From positions 210,253 to 245,830 of the forward strand of contig NZ_JH767529.1 of assembly GCF_000281085.1 (NCBI RefSeq): a DNA stretch of 35,578 bases, written 5' to 3'. Made by a program: the position numbers and the translations under genes. Under the pieces are notes generated by a model. That model searched no databases and had not been told where the DNA came from. It saw nothing but the letters and a program-made list of their open reading frames with translations. Position 1 is the first letter of the stretch, and every line of letters begins with the position of its first letter. This stretch comes from Catenovulum agarivorans YM01 (GTDB lineage: Bacteria; Pseudomonadota; Gammaproteobacteria; Enterobacterales; Alteromonadaceae). This document shows, piece by piece, positions 23,306 through 33,446 of the stretch.

Positions 23306-24886
23306 ATGTTGTTAGATAGCAAATCAAAACCTGGCAGTGTTGCTTATCAGCAAGATAAACTGAGTAAAATACCGTCTATGGCGAGTGGCATCTCTAAAAA
23401 AGTTGCCAAGTTTCGCCAAGATTATAATCAACTAGTTAGCAATGCAGAAAAATTCTTTGTAGATTACCCCTCGCAAGCAGAACGAAAACAAAAGTTAATC
23501 AGCAATATAGATGCCTACCAGCAACAAATTGATGTTATTGAAACCTACCAGAAAGAACACGGAAAATTACCTAAAATAAAAAATGAACCCTCTGCTGAGT
23601 TTTATTTAAAAAAGCTCATTAGGTTACAAACCCAAGCTAAAACAGAAAAAGCCCAATTAGAAAAAGAACTGAATACCAATCAAATCCACAGATACGAAAT
23701 GCTTGATCACCTAGTTGATCAAATGCTTGATTTACTCAATGGTCACAGAATTTTCAGTCAATTTTTAGGCACTATTGCTTTATCTGTTCCAGCACCAGAA
23801 GAAAAAGTGCGTCATGTGCGCAACGAAAAAAACAAACCTATTTATATTGCCGCTTTGACCATAGCCCTATTTGAGTCACACCGTATGGCAGGCTTTAAAC
23901 ATATCCCCTATTTACAAGCCAAGTTAGATAGGCTGTTTCCAACAGAAGAACACCAAACTTTAAGTTTACTGGCGGAAGCGCATGAAGTGTCACCCGATTT
24001 TGTGCCGACTTCGCATTTAAAACCCATGCCGCTTGACTTAAAGGTGCGCTATCGAGAAGAAGTTTTAAAACCGCTGGCCAAAGCTGCTTTGGTGCAATCT
24101 ATTGGCAGTCATAGTCAAGAATGCAAAGATATTTTAGGTGAAGATAGATATCGGATATTAGCCAATGACGAACGAGACAAATTGGTTCATGCCATTCGAG
24201 TTAAATCGGTTGAGTTTATCCAAAAAGGCATAGGCATTCCGCCGAAGCGTTTTAATACAAAACAAGAGCAAGCAGAGTATGTCAAAGAACATACAACCTT
24301 GCTTAAATTTATGATTAAAATGCAACAAAGTTTGCAAAAACCACTCGACCCCCTCGGCGATTTAGTCCGTATACCTATGGTGTATTCGTCGATCATTTTG
24401 TCGACTAAACCAGAGTTTGATTACAAACAAATTTATGAAGCTTACGACATCCTCGAGCAAGGTGCAGCTCAAAAACACTATAGAGAAGACTATATTAATG
24501 TATTTTTGTCTATGGTTGGGCGGTTTCCGTTAGGCTCTGGTGTGTACATGATCCAACAACAAACAGGCGAAGTTGAACGTGCAATTGTCTCATCGCTATT
24601 TCCGTTAAAACCAGACGAGCCAATCGTCAAACAAATAACCCGTCGGCAGCTGCAGTTTTTAAGCCATATGGAACTGCTAGTCCACCCCAAAAGCAATATG
24701 TACTTTGAAGACACGCGCAGAGCATGCCATGTAAACCGAGAATATATGGCAATGCGGTTTAAAGGTGAGTTTGTTTGGAACGCGGCGGAATTGTGGGAAG
24801 TACAAATTCCAGCGTTAACTTTTTGGAAAAAAGACGGCACACGTAAATACAATGACATTTACGAACAGCCAGATATTTTGACATAA
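23306..24886 (+). CDS. Protein with N-terminal coiled coil and degenerate HD-GYP-like C-terminal part
   Basis: A 526-residue cytoplasmic protein without a recognised name. Residues 30-135 are Lys/Glu/Gln-rich and probably coiled coil. From about residue 350 the order LVRIPMVYSSI, YEAYDILEQGA, FLSMVGRFPLGSGVYMI, GEVERAIVS resembles the C-terminal half of HD-GYP phosphodiesterases (typically RI..ADVYDA, GAGT.FD, VGxYPxGS, G..G.V). The aspartates of ADVYDA are replaced (PMVYSS) and no HD dyad or HHE..GYP motif is seen, so it is probably not catalytic. It could be a c-di-GMP-binding or scaffolding remnant. AAGGA lies 8 bases before the ATG. Confidence 0.72.
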   Translation: MLLDSKSKPGSVAYQQDKLSKIPSMASGISKKVAKFRQDYNQLVSNAEKFFVDYPSQAERKQKLISNIDAYQQQIDVIETYQKEHGKLPKIKNEPSAEFYLKKLIRLQTQAKTEKAQLEKELNTNQIHRYEMLDHLVDQMLDLLNGHRIFSQFLGTIALSVPAPEEKVRHVRNEKNKPIYIAALTIALFESHRMAGFKHIPYLQAKLDRLFPTEEHQTLSLLAEAHEVSPDFVPTSHLKPMPLDLKVRYREEVLKPLAKAALVQSIGSHSQECKDILGEDRYRILANDERDKLVHAIRVKSVEFIQKGIGIPPKRFNTKQEQAEYVKEHTTLLKFMIKMQQSLQKPLDPLGDLVRIPMVYSSIILSTKPEFDYKQIYEAYDILEQGAAQKHYREDYINVFLSMVGRFPLGSGVYMIQQQTGEVERAIVSSLFPLKPDEPIVKQITRRQLQFLSHMELLVHPKSNMYFEDTRRACHVNREYMAMRFKGEFVWNAAELWEVQIPALTFWKKDGTRKYNDIYEQPDILT

Positions 24887-24922
24887 ATATGCATATAAAA
24901 TTTGATTGAAGGTATCAGCACC

Positions 24923-25528
24923 TTGCAAAATAAATCGAATACACATAGAAGCTTATTTTCCGTTCCTGAACGTCCCCGCACGCGAACATCTGACGTACTG
25001 ATATTACTAATCGCGAAATCTAAACAATCATCCAATATAAGCTTAAGAGCTTTGACAGATCGCATGGCAGACCGTACGTTCGGAATACTGTTGATTGTAA
25101 TATCAATTTTTAATGTAATTCCTTTTGCATCGTTGATTGCAGGTTTGTTAATAATATGTCTTGGCCTGCAAATGAGTTTCGGTCGCACACAAGCTTGGTT
25201 ACCGAGTGTTATTTTAGACCGTAAGCTTGATTCCAATAGTGTTATCGTTGCGCTGCAAACTTTTGAACCAAAAATTCGAACAATAGAACAATACTTGCGC
25301 CCGCGCTTACAGTTTACCGAAGCTTATATTGTCGATCGAATAAATGGATTAATAATTGCTCTGCTTGGAGCTATCATCACCTTACCGATTCCATTGACCA
25401 ATATTGCGCCGGCTCTAATAGTAATAGTGATGGGACTTGGATTGTTGGAGCGTGACGGTTTAGTGCAGTTGATCGCTGCGTTTTTAGGTATTTGTATAAT
25501 GGTGGGCTTCTCGCTACTAATACTGTAG
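24923..25528 (+). CDS. ExoD family exopolysaccharide synthesis-type membrane protein
   Basis: A protein of about 201 residues of the ExoD family: a soluble N-terminus with SDVLILLI and ISLRALTDRMADRTFGILLIVISIFNVIPF, then LIAGLLIICLGLQMSFG and two to three further transmembrane segments at the C-terminus (GLIIALLGAIITLPIP, IAPALIVIVMGLGLLERDGL). No ATG exists near the start. TTG at 24923 is preferred because GAAGG lies 10 bases before it; TTG at 24902 is the other option and has no ribosome binding site. Function is inferred from Rhizobium ExoD, linked to exopolysaccharide production; the mechanism is unknown. Confidence 0.8.
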   Translation: MQNKSNTHRSLFSVPERPRTRTSDVLILLIAKSKQSSNISLRALTDRMADRTFGILLIVISIFNVIPFASLIAGLLIICLGLQMSFGRTQAWLPSVILDRKLDSNSVIVALQTFEPKIRTIEQYLRPRLQFTEAYIVDRINGLIIALLGAIITLPIPLTNIAPALIVIVMGLGLLERDGLVQLIAAFLGICIMVGFSLLIL

Positions 25529-25628
25529 TGTTGTCATGCGCCATACAAATCTAACGCATATGCATTACACTTAATCGTTAGAATGTTTGAAAACCTCTGT
25601 TTATCGACACAAGTTAAAGAGAACATAT

Positions 25629-26069
25629 ATGAAAGCAGAAATAGATAGCCCACTGATTGCCAAACTTTACAATATAGTTCGTGTTGCCGTACGTGTTTTA
25701 GCAATAATGATGGTATTTGTTATTTTGATGGGGGTAGTCGATGTTGCATGGACTATCTACGAAAAACTCACAGCACCACCTAGATTCATTTTAACCATTT
25801 CAGATATGCTCGCGACATTTGGCGCATTTATGGCTGTACTTATCGCCATTGAAATCCTTATCAATATCACGGTTTATTTACGAGATGATGTAATTCACGT
25901 CAAAATTGTTATGGCGACAGCGCTGATGGCAATTGCTCGAAAAGTCATTATTCTCGACTTTAATGAGGTTGAACCAAGTTATGTTTATGGTATAGGTGTC
26001 GTCACTGTAGCCATGAGTGTCGGCTATTGGCTCATCCATAGCATTCCAGATAAACAGCAAAAAGATTAG
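25629..26069 (+). CDS. PsiE-like membrane protein (phosphate-starvation-inducible E family)
   Basis: A 146-residue protein with four predicted transmembrane helices (about residues 15-40, 55-80, 95-112, 120-138). Family features are the polar YLRDDVIHVKIVMATALMAIARKVIILD stretch between helices 2 and 3. E. coli PsiE is induced by phosphate limitation but has no known biochemical role; no Pho box was recognised here. The start at 25629 is preferred; a reading from 25587 adds 14 residues. It is convergent with gor. Confidence 0.78.
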   Translation: MKAEIDSPLIAKLYNIVRVAVRVLAIMMVFVILMGVVDVAWTIYEKLTAPPRFILTISDMLATFGAFMAVLIAIEILINITVYLRDDVIHVKIVMATALMAIARKVIILDFNEVEPSYVYGIGVVTVAMSVGYWLIHSIPDKQQKD

Positions 26070-26118
26070 CGCCAGCAGTATGCGCGAAGGCACTAACCAT
26101 AACTTTGCTTAAGTCTGG

Positions 26119-27468
26119 TTACATAGTAACAAACTCTTCAGCACTGGTTGGGTGTATAGCCACTGTATTATCAAAATCAGCTTTGGTTGCACCCATTTTT
26201 AATGCGACAGCAAAACCTTGTAACAATTCATCAGAGCCAAAACCTATACTGTGAATGCCGACAATTTTTTCTTCTTCACCTAAACAGACCAATTTCATTC
26301 TCGTCGGTTGCCTATGTTGGGTCATAGCTTGATATAAAGCAGTAAACTGGCTGGTATACACTTTGATATTATCTTCGCCAAATTGAGCTTTTGCTTGCGC
26401 TTCGGTCAAACCGACAGTGCCTATAGGTGGGTGGCTAAATACCACTGTGGCTACATTGTCATAATCAAGTTTTAACTCGGTTTTGCCATTAAATAAACGT
26501 TCACACAAGCGACGGCCGGCGGCTACCGCCACAGGCGGTAAAGCTAAACGGCCTGTATTATCACCAACTGCATAAATACCTGCCACACTGGTGTTTTGGT
26601 ATTCGTCGGTAACAATAAAGCCGTAATCATCCGTTTTCACATCCGTTGCGGCTAAATTGATATTATCCGTTGCGGGCTCGCGACCAATTGCCATAATGAC
26701 ACATTCCACTGGCGGCAATTTTTGCCCAGTTTCGCTCGTTAATTGCAATAAACCATCAGACAATTTATCAATTTTTGCTGGAGTAAAATGGGTATGCAAA
26801 GTAGGTCCTTCGCTTGCCATCACCTCAACTAACGTATCTGACATTAGTTCATCAAAATCACGCAATGGTTTATCTTTACGTACGGTTAAATGCGTTTCAC
26901 TGCCGAGTGCATGCATAACACCTGCAATTTCAACTGCAATGTAACCAGCACCAATAACCGCAACACTTTTTGGTTGGTGATTAAGTTCAAAAAAACCATC
27001 TGAGGTTATCGCATGTTCAATACCAGGAATGTTTGGCAAACTCGGCCGACCGCCTGTGGCGATTACTATATGGTCAGCCGTATAAATCTCGCCGTTTACT
27101 TCAACACTGTGATTATCGACAAATTTGGCAAACCCATTGATTAAGGTGACACCGTTATTGGCAAATCCACGACTATATGAAGCGTGAATACGCTCAATAT
27201 AAGCTTGGCGACTTTCAACCAGTTTTGCCCAGTCTAGTTTATTCACAGATAAGTCAAAGCCATAATCAGGTGCATATTTAAACGCATCAGCTATTTGCCC
27301 TGCATACCACATGGCTTTTTTTGGAACACAACCTACGTTTACACAAGTGCCACCGACATGTTTGGCTTCTATCACAGCCGCCTTTTTACCCAATTTAGCG
27401 GCACGGTTTGCGCTGGCGATCCCACCACTGCCGCCACCTATGGCGATAAAGTCGAAATGTTGTGACAT
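26119..27468 (-). CDS. gor: Glutathione-disulfide reductase
   Basis: A 449-residue FAD-dependent reductase, about the E. coli Gor length (450). The FAD-binding motif is [12 protein letters not shown], the redox-active disulfide is C42/C47 in [13 protein letters not shown], the NADPH-binding motif is [14 protein letters not shown], and the C-terminal [12 protein letters not shown] supplies the catalytic histidine. It reduces oxidised glutathione with NADPH in the cytoplasm. The start at 27468 fits the family N-terminus. It is divergent from hinT. Confidence 0.96.
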   Translation of the reverse strand: MSQHFDFIAIGGGSGGIASANRAAKLGKKAAVIEAKHVGGTCVNVGCVPKKAMWYAGQIADAFKYAPDYGFDLSVNKLDWAKLVESRQAYIERIHASYSRGFANNGVTLINGFAKFVDNHSVEVNGEIYTADHIVIATGGRPSLPNIPGIEHAITSDGFFELNHQPKSVAVIGAGYIAVEIAGVMHALGSETHLTVRKDKPLRDFDELMSDTLVEVMASEGPTLHTHFTPAKIDKLSDGLLQLTSETGQKLPPVECVIMAIGREPATDNINLAATDVKTDDYGFIVTDEYQNTSVAGIYAVGDNTGRLALPPVAVAAGRRLCERLFNGKTELKLDYDNVATVVFSHPPIGTVGLTEAQAKAQFGEDNIKVYTSQFTALYQAMTQHRQPTRMKLVCLGEEEKIVGIHSIGFGSDELLQGFAVALKMGATKADFDNTVAIHPTSAEEFVTM

Positions 27469-27579
27469 GCTATTTCCTATTTATTTGCTCTGAATTTAGT
27501 CTATGATTAGACCCGTTCGATACAACTCTACTTTCTTTATCTATTGTTGTGCTATTTTTCTAAGATTCAAGGAGCCTAT

Positions 27580-27945
27580 ATGTCACAAGAAACAATCTTT
27601 ACCAAAATAATTAATAAAGAAATTCCCGCAGACATTGTTTATGAAGACGATTTAGCACTGGCGTTTAAAGATATAAACCCACAAGCCCCTTTTCATTGTT
27701 TGATTATTCCAAAAAAAGCTATCGCAACCATTAATGACATAACCGAAAGCGATCGTGAGCTGGTTGGTCATTTATATTTTGTTGCAGCAAAACTTGCGAA
27801 AGAGCAAGGTTTTGCAGAAGACGGTTACCGCGTTGTTATGAACTGCAACGACAATGGTGGACAAACGGTTTATCACATCCACTTACATATGCTGGCGGGT
27901 AAAGCCATGGGGTGGCCACCATATACAGATAAGGCCAAACAATAA
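27580..27945 (+). CDS. hinT: HIT family purine nucleoside phosphoramidase HinT
   Basis: A 121-residue HIT protein. The histidine triad HIHLHM is present near residue 100 and [20 protein letters not shown] is the typical N-terminus. HinT hydrolyses nucleoside phosphoramidates. The start at 27580 is decided by the strong AAGGAG 6 bases upstream; the frame is open back to 27544 but lacks that support. A hairpin at 27966-27994 follows the gene. Confidence 0.95.
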   Translation: MSQETIFTKIINKEIPADIVYEDDLALAFKDINPQAPFHCLIIPKKAIATINDITESDRELVGHLYFVAAKLAKEQGFAEDGYRVVMNCNDNGGQTVYHIHLHMLAGKAMGWPPYTDKAKQ

Positions 27946-27965
27946 AGTTAACAATTAGAAATTGC

Positions 27966-27994
27966 ATACGGCCAAATTTCATATTTGACCGTAT
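27966..27994. terminator. Hairpin between convergent hinT and darP, possible bidirectional terminator
   Basis: ATACGGCCAAAT and ATTTGACCGTAT form a 12-base stem with one mismatch and a five-base TTCAT loop. It sits between two convergent stop codons, as expected of a shared terminator, but lacks a clear T-run on either side. Confidence 0.5.
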
Positions 27995-28003
27995 TCAAAC
28001 GCT

Positions 28004-28534
28004 CTAACCTTCGGCTGGAATATTTTCTTTTAAATATTGGAAGATTTGTCGCGCCGATTTTGGCGGTTTGTTTTGTTCAGCTTCTTTTTTCGCTTGGCGA
28101 GCTAATTGACGTAATTTAGAACGCTCCATCGAAGGGTGGTCAACCAACAATTGATTAATTGCATCATCCCCTTTGGCAATAATATCATCACGTAATCTTT
28201 CTAAGTTATGAAAATATTGATTGGCAATTAGGTGCTGATTTTCAATTTTAGCAATAGCTATATTAATTGGCTCTAAATCACGAAAACGTAATAGTTTGCC
28301 TACATAGTTTAGCTGTCGGCTGAATGCACCATGTTTATTACGAATTTTCACGGCTAGGTGTACAGCTTCATGCAATTGAGCATCCATTGGAATTTTTTCT
28401 AAATTAGCTGGCGAAAGGTTTACTAGCTTCTGCCCCAGCTCGTAATGCATAATGGCATCACGCTTTAATTCAGATTTACTGATATAAATTATTTCTTCGT
28501 CTGGATCGACTTCATTTTGCCATTCGTCGTTCAT
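28004..28534 (-). CDS. darP: Ribosome biogenesis factor DarP (YjgA, DUF615)
   Basis: A 176-residue acidic-then-basic protein of the YjgA/DUF615 family. Family features include YISKSELKRDAIMHYELGQKLV, RQLNYVGKLLR and LVDHPSMERSKLRQLARQAKKE. E. coli DarP associates with late 50S precursors. The ATG at 28534 (MNDEWQNEV) was chosen; a GTG at 28543 would add three residues. It is divergent from pmbA, as is often seen. Confidence 0.93.
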   Translation of the reverse strand: MNDEWQNEVDPDEEIIYISKSELKRDAIMHYELGQKLVNLSPANLEKIPMDAQLHEAVHLAVKIRNKHGAFSRQLNYVGKLLRFRDLEPINIAIAKIENQHLIANQYFHNLERLRDDIIAKGDDAINQLLVDHPSMERSKLRQLARQAKKEAEQNKPPKSARQIFQYLKENIPAEG

Positions 28535-28620
28535 ACCACTCACTTAACGATAATCTTACTTCTGTATACTATAGCGTATGTTACACTAAGTTATATGCTT
28601 TGTATTATCTGAATAAAAAT

Positions 28621-29952
28621 ATGATTCAAGAAATAGATTCCGTAAAAGTAGCAGTTGCCGACGCTTTAGCCTTAGCAAAAAAACTAGGTGCAACCAGCGC
28701 AGAAGTTTCAATCTCAAAACAACAAGGTTTATCAGTTAGTTGCCGAATGCAAGAACTCGAAACCGTTGAGTATGACTATGGCGGCGCTTTAGGTATTGCC
28801 GTTTGGTTTGGTCAGAAAAAAGGCAGTGCTTCCACATCAGATTTATCTGCTGATGCACTTAAACAAACAGTTGAAGCAGCATGCAATATTGCTAAATACA
28901 CATCTGAAGACCCATTTTCAGGTATTGCCGATCCGGCATTAATGCTAAAAGCCGAAGATTTACGTGATTTAGATTTATATCACCCATCAGATATTTCGAC
29001 TGAAGATGCAATTGAATTAACTTTAGCCTGTGAAAAAGCCGGTTTAGCCGCCAATAAATTAATCACCAATAGTGATGGCGCATCATTCTCTTCTCACCAA
29101 GGTTTTAAGGTGTACGGTAATTCTACAGGTTTAATTGCCAGTTACCCAAGCTCACGCCATAGTTTAAGCTGCTCACTGATTGCTAACTCAGAAAATGATA
29201 TGCAGCGTGATTATGCTTACACAGTCTCACGCTTAATGAGTAAATTAGACAGCGCTGAATTTGTTGGGCAAAAAGCTGCAAAAGAAGTGGTATCTCGCCT
29301 AGACGCGCAAAAAGTTAAAACCTGCAAAGTGCCAGTTATGTTTAACAGTGAAATTGCCAGCAGTTTGTTTGGTCACTTTATTGGCGCAATTAGCGGTGGC
29401 AACCTCTATCGCAAAGCGTCATTTTTGTTAGATGCGAAAGGAACACAAATTTTTCCAGAGTGGTTAACCATTAATGAAGACCCATTTATTTTACAGGGTT
29501 TATCCAGCCGCATGTTCGACTCTGAAGGTGTTGCAACTAAGCAGCGTCAAATAGTCACAAACGGTGTCCTAAATACTTGGCTACTTAGCAGTTATGCTGC
29601 ACGCAAATTATCCGAACCAACCACAGGCCATGCTGGTGGCATTCATAACTGGTTAGTTAGCGCTGGCGGTGGTTCGTTTGAACAAATGTTGCAAAAACTT
29701 GGCACTGGATTGTTGGTCACAGAAATGATGGGCCAAGGTGTCAACCTAGTAAATGGTGACTACTCTCGCGGCGCTGCTGGTTTCTGGGTAGAAAATGGTC
29801 AAATTAAATACCCAGTCACAGAAATTACCATAGCGGGTAAATTGCAGGATATGTTTAAAAACATAGTTGCGATTGGTGACGATATTGACCCTAAAGGTTC
29901 AATTCAGACTGGCTCAGTAATTGTTGAACAAATGACAGTCGCGGGCAATTAA
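28621..29952 (+). CDS. pmbA: Metalloprotease PmbA (TldE)
   Basis: A 443-residue member of the TldD/PmbA family, close to E. coli PmbA (450). Family motifs are GALGIAVWFGQKKGSAS, SDGASFSSHQG, and the C-terminal VNLVNGDYSRGAAGFWVENGQI. TldD and TldE form a heteromeric protease; TldE lacks the HExxH metal site of TldD, and none is seen here. It acts in maturation of microcin-type peptides and turnover of small proteins. The ATG at 28621 is preferred to the TTG at 28600. tldD is not in the window. Confidence 0.95.
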   Translation: MIQEIDSVKVAVADALALAKKLGATSAEVSISKQQGLSVSCRMQELETVEYDYGGALGIAVWFGQKKGSASTSDLSADALKQTVEAACNIAKYTSEDPFSGIADPALMLKAEDLRDLDLYHPSDISTEDAIELTLACEKAGLAANKLITNSDGASFSSHQGFKVYGNSTGLIASYPSSRHSLSCSLIANSENDMQRDYAYTVSRLMSKLDSAEFVGQKAAKEVVSRLDAQKVKTCKVPVMFNSEIASSLFGHFIGAISGGNLYRKASFLLDAKGTQIFPEWLTINEDPFILQGLSSRMFDSEGVATKQRQIVTNGVLNTWLLSSYAARKLSEPTTGHAGGIHNWLVSAGGGSFEQMLQKLGTGLLVTEMMGQGVNLVNGDYSRGAAGFWVENGQIKYPVTEITIAGKLQDMFKNIVAIGDDIDPKGSIQTGSVIVEQMTVAGN

Positions 29953-29999
29953 CAGGAAATCTGTTAAGCTCTTTTATATACTCAACAAATGATTTATCC

Positions 30000-30902
30000 A
30001 TGAGTGCTGTTGTGAGCAAACAAATCAAAACAACATTGTTAGTGCTGTCGCTGGTAGTTAGTGCGATGGCCTCTGCATTTGATACGGTTTACGTGCCACA
30101 ACCTCGCTCACATTTAGATATTGGTCACCATTACCATGTTTCATTGCTAGAAAAAGCACTAGAACATGGCGCAAATGGCCGAGCCGTCCCACGCATTGTA
30201 ACCTCTTTACATATGGCTGAAGCGCGCGCTTTTCACGAATTAACTAAGGGTGAAAAAATCGATGTTTATTGGTTTGGCACAGATACAACAAAAGAACAAT
30301 CATTGCGCGCTATTAAGATCCCCACCAGCCGAGGTTTAATCGGCTACCGAACTTTTATTATCCACAAAGATTTATTTGTTCAGTTCGAACAAGTCATTAA
30401 TTTAGAGCAACTCCGCAATTACACCGCATGCCAAGGCGCTCATTGGCCAGACGTAAACATTTTGAAAGCAGCAAAATTACCCGTGGTTGCCAATGCAATG
30501 TACGAAAACATTTTTAAGCGAGTCCATGCGAAACGCTGCGATTATTTTCCACGCCCTTATCACGATGGTTACAACGAAGTAAGGATCAGAAACTCACAAT
30601 ATCCAGACCTTCGCCACTATCAGAAAATTATTTTACATTATCCTTTTGCTGTGTATTTTTTCACACCTAAGCATAAACCTGAGTTGGCCCAGTGGATTGA
30701 GGACGGATTGGAAAAGATGATTGATAATGGTGAACTGCTGAGCCATATGCAAAATCACTTGCTGACAGGGCATGTTTTTCCGTTATCAGTTGAGCCAGGC
30801 ACACGTTATATTTTGATAGATAACCCGACTTTATCTGATGGCACAGACTGGAAAAACACCCGTTATTGGTTTCAACCAAGCGAATTTGGCTTTGATCGTT
30901 AA
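30000..30902 (+). CDS. Periplasmic solute-binding-like protein (SBP family 3-like)
   Basis: A 300-residue exported protein with a signal peptide (LLVLSLVVSAMASAFD, cleavage probably after ASA near residue 26). The mature part has the layout of family 3 solute-binding proteins (VYWFGTDTTKEQSLRAIKIPTSRG, YRTFIIHKD, INLEQLRNY) but is diverged and rich in aromatic and histidine residues. No permease or ATPase genes are nearby, so it may sense or scavenge a ligand, or feed an unlinked transporter. The ligand is unknown. It is 47 bases after pmbA and convergent with tex. Confidence 0.72.
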   Translation: MSAVVSKQIKTTLLVLSLVVSAMASAFDTVYVPQPRSHLDIGHHYHVSLLEKALEHGANGRAVPRIVTSLHMAEARAFHELTKGEKIDVYWFGTDTTKEQSLRAIKIPTSRGLIGYRTFIIHKDLFVQFEQVINLEQLRNYTACQGAHWPDVNILKAAKLPVVANAMYENIFKRVHAKRCDYFPRPYHDGYNEVRIRNSQYPDLRHYQKIILHYPFAVYFFTPKHKPELAQWIEDGLEKMIDNGELLSHMQNHLLTGHVFPLSVEPGTRYILIDNPTLSDGTDWKNTRYWFQPSEFGFDR

Positions 30903-30924
30903 TCTAGCTATCCATAGCTAGATT
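30901..30924. terminator. Perfect inverted repeat between convergent genes, possible terminator
   Basis: AATCTAGCTAT (30901-30911) and its exact complement (30914-30924) flank a CC centre, beginning in the stop codon of the solute-binding gene and ending 8 bases before the tex stop. It could terminate both transcripts, but GC content is low and no T-run follows. Confidence 0.5.
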
Positions 30925-30932
30925 CAATAAAG

Positions 30933-33284
30933 CTACTTCTTCTTCGCTTTAGCAAAAGCCTCTGCAAACGCATTATTCATTAAACCACCGCCTGCATTGC
31001 CACCAAATGAACTTTGTTGACCACGACCTTTATTGCGGTTACCGCCGTTATTGCTTTTGTTACGGTCAGAAGGTTTTTGTCCACCGCCAGGTTTAGTCGG
31101 CGTGGCATGCACTTCATCATTTAAACGCATAGTTAGACCAATGCGTTTGCGCGGTGCGTCTACTTCGATAACCTTAACTTTGACTATGTCACCGGCTTTA
31201 ACCACTTTGCGCGGATCATCAATAAAGGTTTCAGACATTGCAGAAATATGCACTAAACCATCTTGATGCACACCAATATCAACAAACGCACCGAAGTTAG
31301 TCACATTGGTAACTACACCTTCTAGCTTCATGCCTTCTCTAAGGTCAGCTATGGTTTCAACACCTTCTTTAAAAGTTGCAGTTTTAAACTCAGGACGAGG
31401 ATCGCGGCCAGGCTTTTCTAATTCTTTGATGATGTCTTGTACTGTTGGTAAACCAAAAGTGTCGTCTGTATAGTCTGCTGCTTTTAACTTGCGTAACTTG
31501 TCGCTATTGGCGATTAAGTTAGTTACAACTTCATCATTTGCTGCAACTATTTTTTCGACCACAGGGTAAGCTTCTGGGTGAACAGCTGATGCATCAAGTG
31601 GGTTGTCACCACCAACTATTTTTAAGAAACCAGCACATTGTTCAAATGCTTTTGGCCCTAAACGTGCAACTTTTTTCAGTTGATTGCGGTTGGTAAAACC
31701 ACCGTTTTCATTTCTGAATTCAACCACATTTTGCGCCATAGTTTTGGTTAAACCTGACACTTTTGACAATAGCGGTACAGATGCGGTGTTTAAATCTACA
31801 CCCACGGCGTTTACGCAGTCTTCAATCACTGAATCAAGTGATTTACTTAATGAACTTTGGTTCACATCGTGCTGGTATTGGCCTACACCAATTGATTTCG
31901 GCTCTATTTTCACAAGCTCAGCTAATGGATCTTGTAAACGGCGGGCAATAGAAACAGCACCACGTAAACTTACATCTAAATCAGGGAATTCATTTGCTGC
32001 GGTTTCAGAAGCTGAATAAACCGAAGCACCTGCTTCACTGACCATAATTTTGTTTAGTTTAACGTCAGCTGCTTCTTTTAAAATTTCCGCCGCTAACTTA
32101 TCTGTTTCGCGTGAAGCTGTACCATTACCAATACTAATAAGCTCAACTTGATGTTTTTTAATTAAATTAATTAAAGTGCGCTTACTTTTATCCCAAGCAT
32201 TCTGTGGTGGATGTGGGAATACTGTTGCTGTGTCTAATAATTTACCAGTTTGATCAACAATCGCCACTTTAACCCCAGTACGAATACCCGGATCAAGTCC
32301 CATAGTTACTTTTGCACCGGCAGGCGCAGCCATTAACAAGTCTTTTAAGTTAGAGGCAAATACTGAAATTGCGCCTGCTTCAGCACGTTCACGCACATCA
32401 GCAAATAACTCAGTTTCCATATGAGTTAATACTTTAACTTTCCAGGTCCAGCTAATCACTTGTTTTAAGAAAGCTTCGCCTGCACGACCTTGCCATTCAA
32501 TATTTAAATAATCGGCAATCATGCCTTCAACAATTGAACCAGTTTGATTGTCGTCTTTTTCAGGATCAGCATTTAACGCCAAAGTTAAAAAGCCTTCGTT
32601 ACGACCACGGAAAATCGCTAATGCACGGTGTGACGGTATAGTTTTAATGCTTTCGCTAAATTCAAAGTAGTCAGAGAACTTAGATGCTTCTTTTTCTTTA
32701 CCGTCAATTAACTTAGCTTCAATGGTTGCATTGTCAGTTAAATGTTGGCGAATACGTTTTAATAATGGCGCTTCTACTGCGAATCTTTCCATTAAAATAT
32801 AACGCGCACCTTCAAGCGCAGCTTTAGTATCTTCAATGCCATTATCAGCACTGATATAAGCTTGGGCTAATTGCTCAGGATCTTGCGCCAAATCAGCCAT
32901 AATTGCATCAGCTAACGGCTCTAAACCAGCTTCAATTGCAATTTGACCTTTAGTGCGGCGTTTAGGTTTGTAAGGTAGATATAACTCTTCTAAATCGGTT
33001 TTACTTTGTGCTTGTTCAATTGACTTAGCAAGTTCTGGAGTTAATTTGCCTTGCTCTTCAATGTTTTTCAGAATAACTTGGCGACGCTCGGTTAATTCAC
33101 GTAAATAACCTAAACGGTTTTCTAAGTTACGCAATTGGGTGTCATCTAACCCACCTGTTACTTCTTTACGGTAACGTGCAATAAAAGGTACGGTTGCGCC
33201 TTCATCTAATAATTTAACCGCTGAAATTACCTGAGTTGGCTGTACCGCTAACTCGCCAGCGATAATCTTTAAAATATCTGTCAT
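30933..33284 (-). CDS. tex: Transcription accessory protein Tex (YhgF), S1 RNA-binding domain
   Basis: A 783-residue protein, near E. coli YhgF (773). Order of domains: N-terminal helical Tex domain with [19 protein letters not shown], a YqgF RNase H-like fold near 325-450 ([16 protein letters not shown]), helix-hairpin-helix motifs near 480-560 ([19 protein letters not shown]), and a C-terminal S1 domain ([26 protein letters not shown]). A Gly/Asn/Lys-rich tail ([11 protein letters not shown]) follows. It binds nucleic acid and affects transcription and ribosome-linked processes. The ATG at 33284 has AGGA 5 bases upstream; an upstream GTG at 33302 lacks this. Confidence 0.95.
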   Translation of the reverse strand: MTDILKIIAGELAVQPTQVISAVKLLDEGATVPFIARYRKEVTGGLDDTQLRNLENRLGYLRELTERRQVILKNIEEQGKLTPELAKSIEQAQSKTDLEELYLPYKPKRRTKGQIAIEAGLEPLADAIMADLAQDPEQLAQAYISADNGIEDTKAALEGARYILMERFAVEAPLLKRIRQHLTDNATIEAKLIDGKEKEASKFSDYFEFSESIKTIPSHRALAIFRGRNEGFLTLALNADPEKDDNQTGSIVEGMIADYLNIEWQGRAGEAFLKQVISWTWKVKVLTHMETELFADVRERAEAGAISVFASNLKDLLMAAPAGAKVTMGLDPGIRTGVKVAIVDQTGKLLDTATVFPHPPQNAWDKSKRTLINLIKKHQVELISIGNGTASRETDKLAAEILKEAADVKLNKIMVSEAGASVYSASETAANEFPDLDVSLRGAVSIARRLQDPLAELVKIEPKSIGVGQYQHDVNQSSLSKSLDSVIEDCVNAVGVDLNTASVPLLSKVSGLTKTMAQNVVEFRNENGGFTNRNQLKKVARLGPKAFEQCAGFLKIVGGDNPLDASAVHPEAYPVVEKIVAANDEVVTNLIANSDKLRKLKAADYTDDTFGLPTVQDIIKELEKPGRDPRPEFKTATFKEGVETIADLREGMKLEGVVTNVTNFGAFVDIGVHQDGLVHISAMSETFIDDPRKVVKAGDIVKVKVIEVDAPRKRIGLTMRLNDEVHATPTKPGGGQKPSDRNKSNNGGNRNKGRGQQSSFGGNAGGGLMNNAFAEAFAKAKKK

Positions 33285-33446
33285 TTGTTGTCCTGTGTGC
33301 ACACATTAATGTTACTGCGTGTTTTTAGCTCTCTACCCGCTGAATTTTTCGATGTAAACACTAAACGGCGGGCACTTCAAAATATGCGTGATTTTATATC
33401 AGACCAATTTAATCACCACAAGCAAACTGATTAAATTGAGCAAAGT

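Noticed and set aside
24490-25236. Two antisense frames (122 and 125 codons) opposite the HD-GYP-like and ExoD-like genes
   Set aside because: They are complementary to coding regions with recognisable protein patterns and show none of their own.
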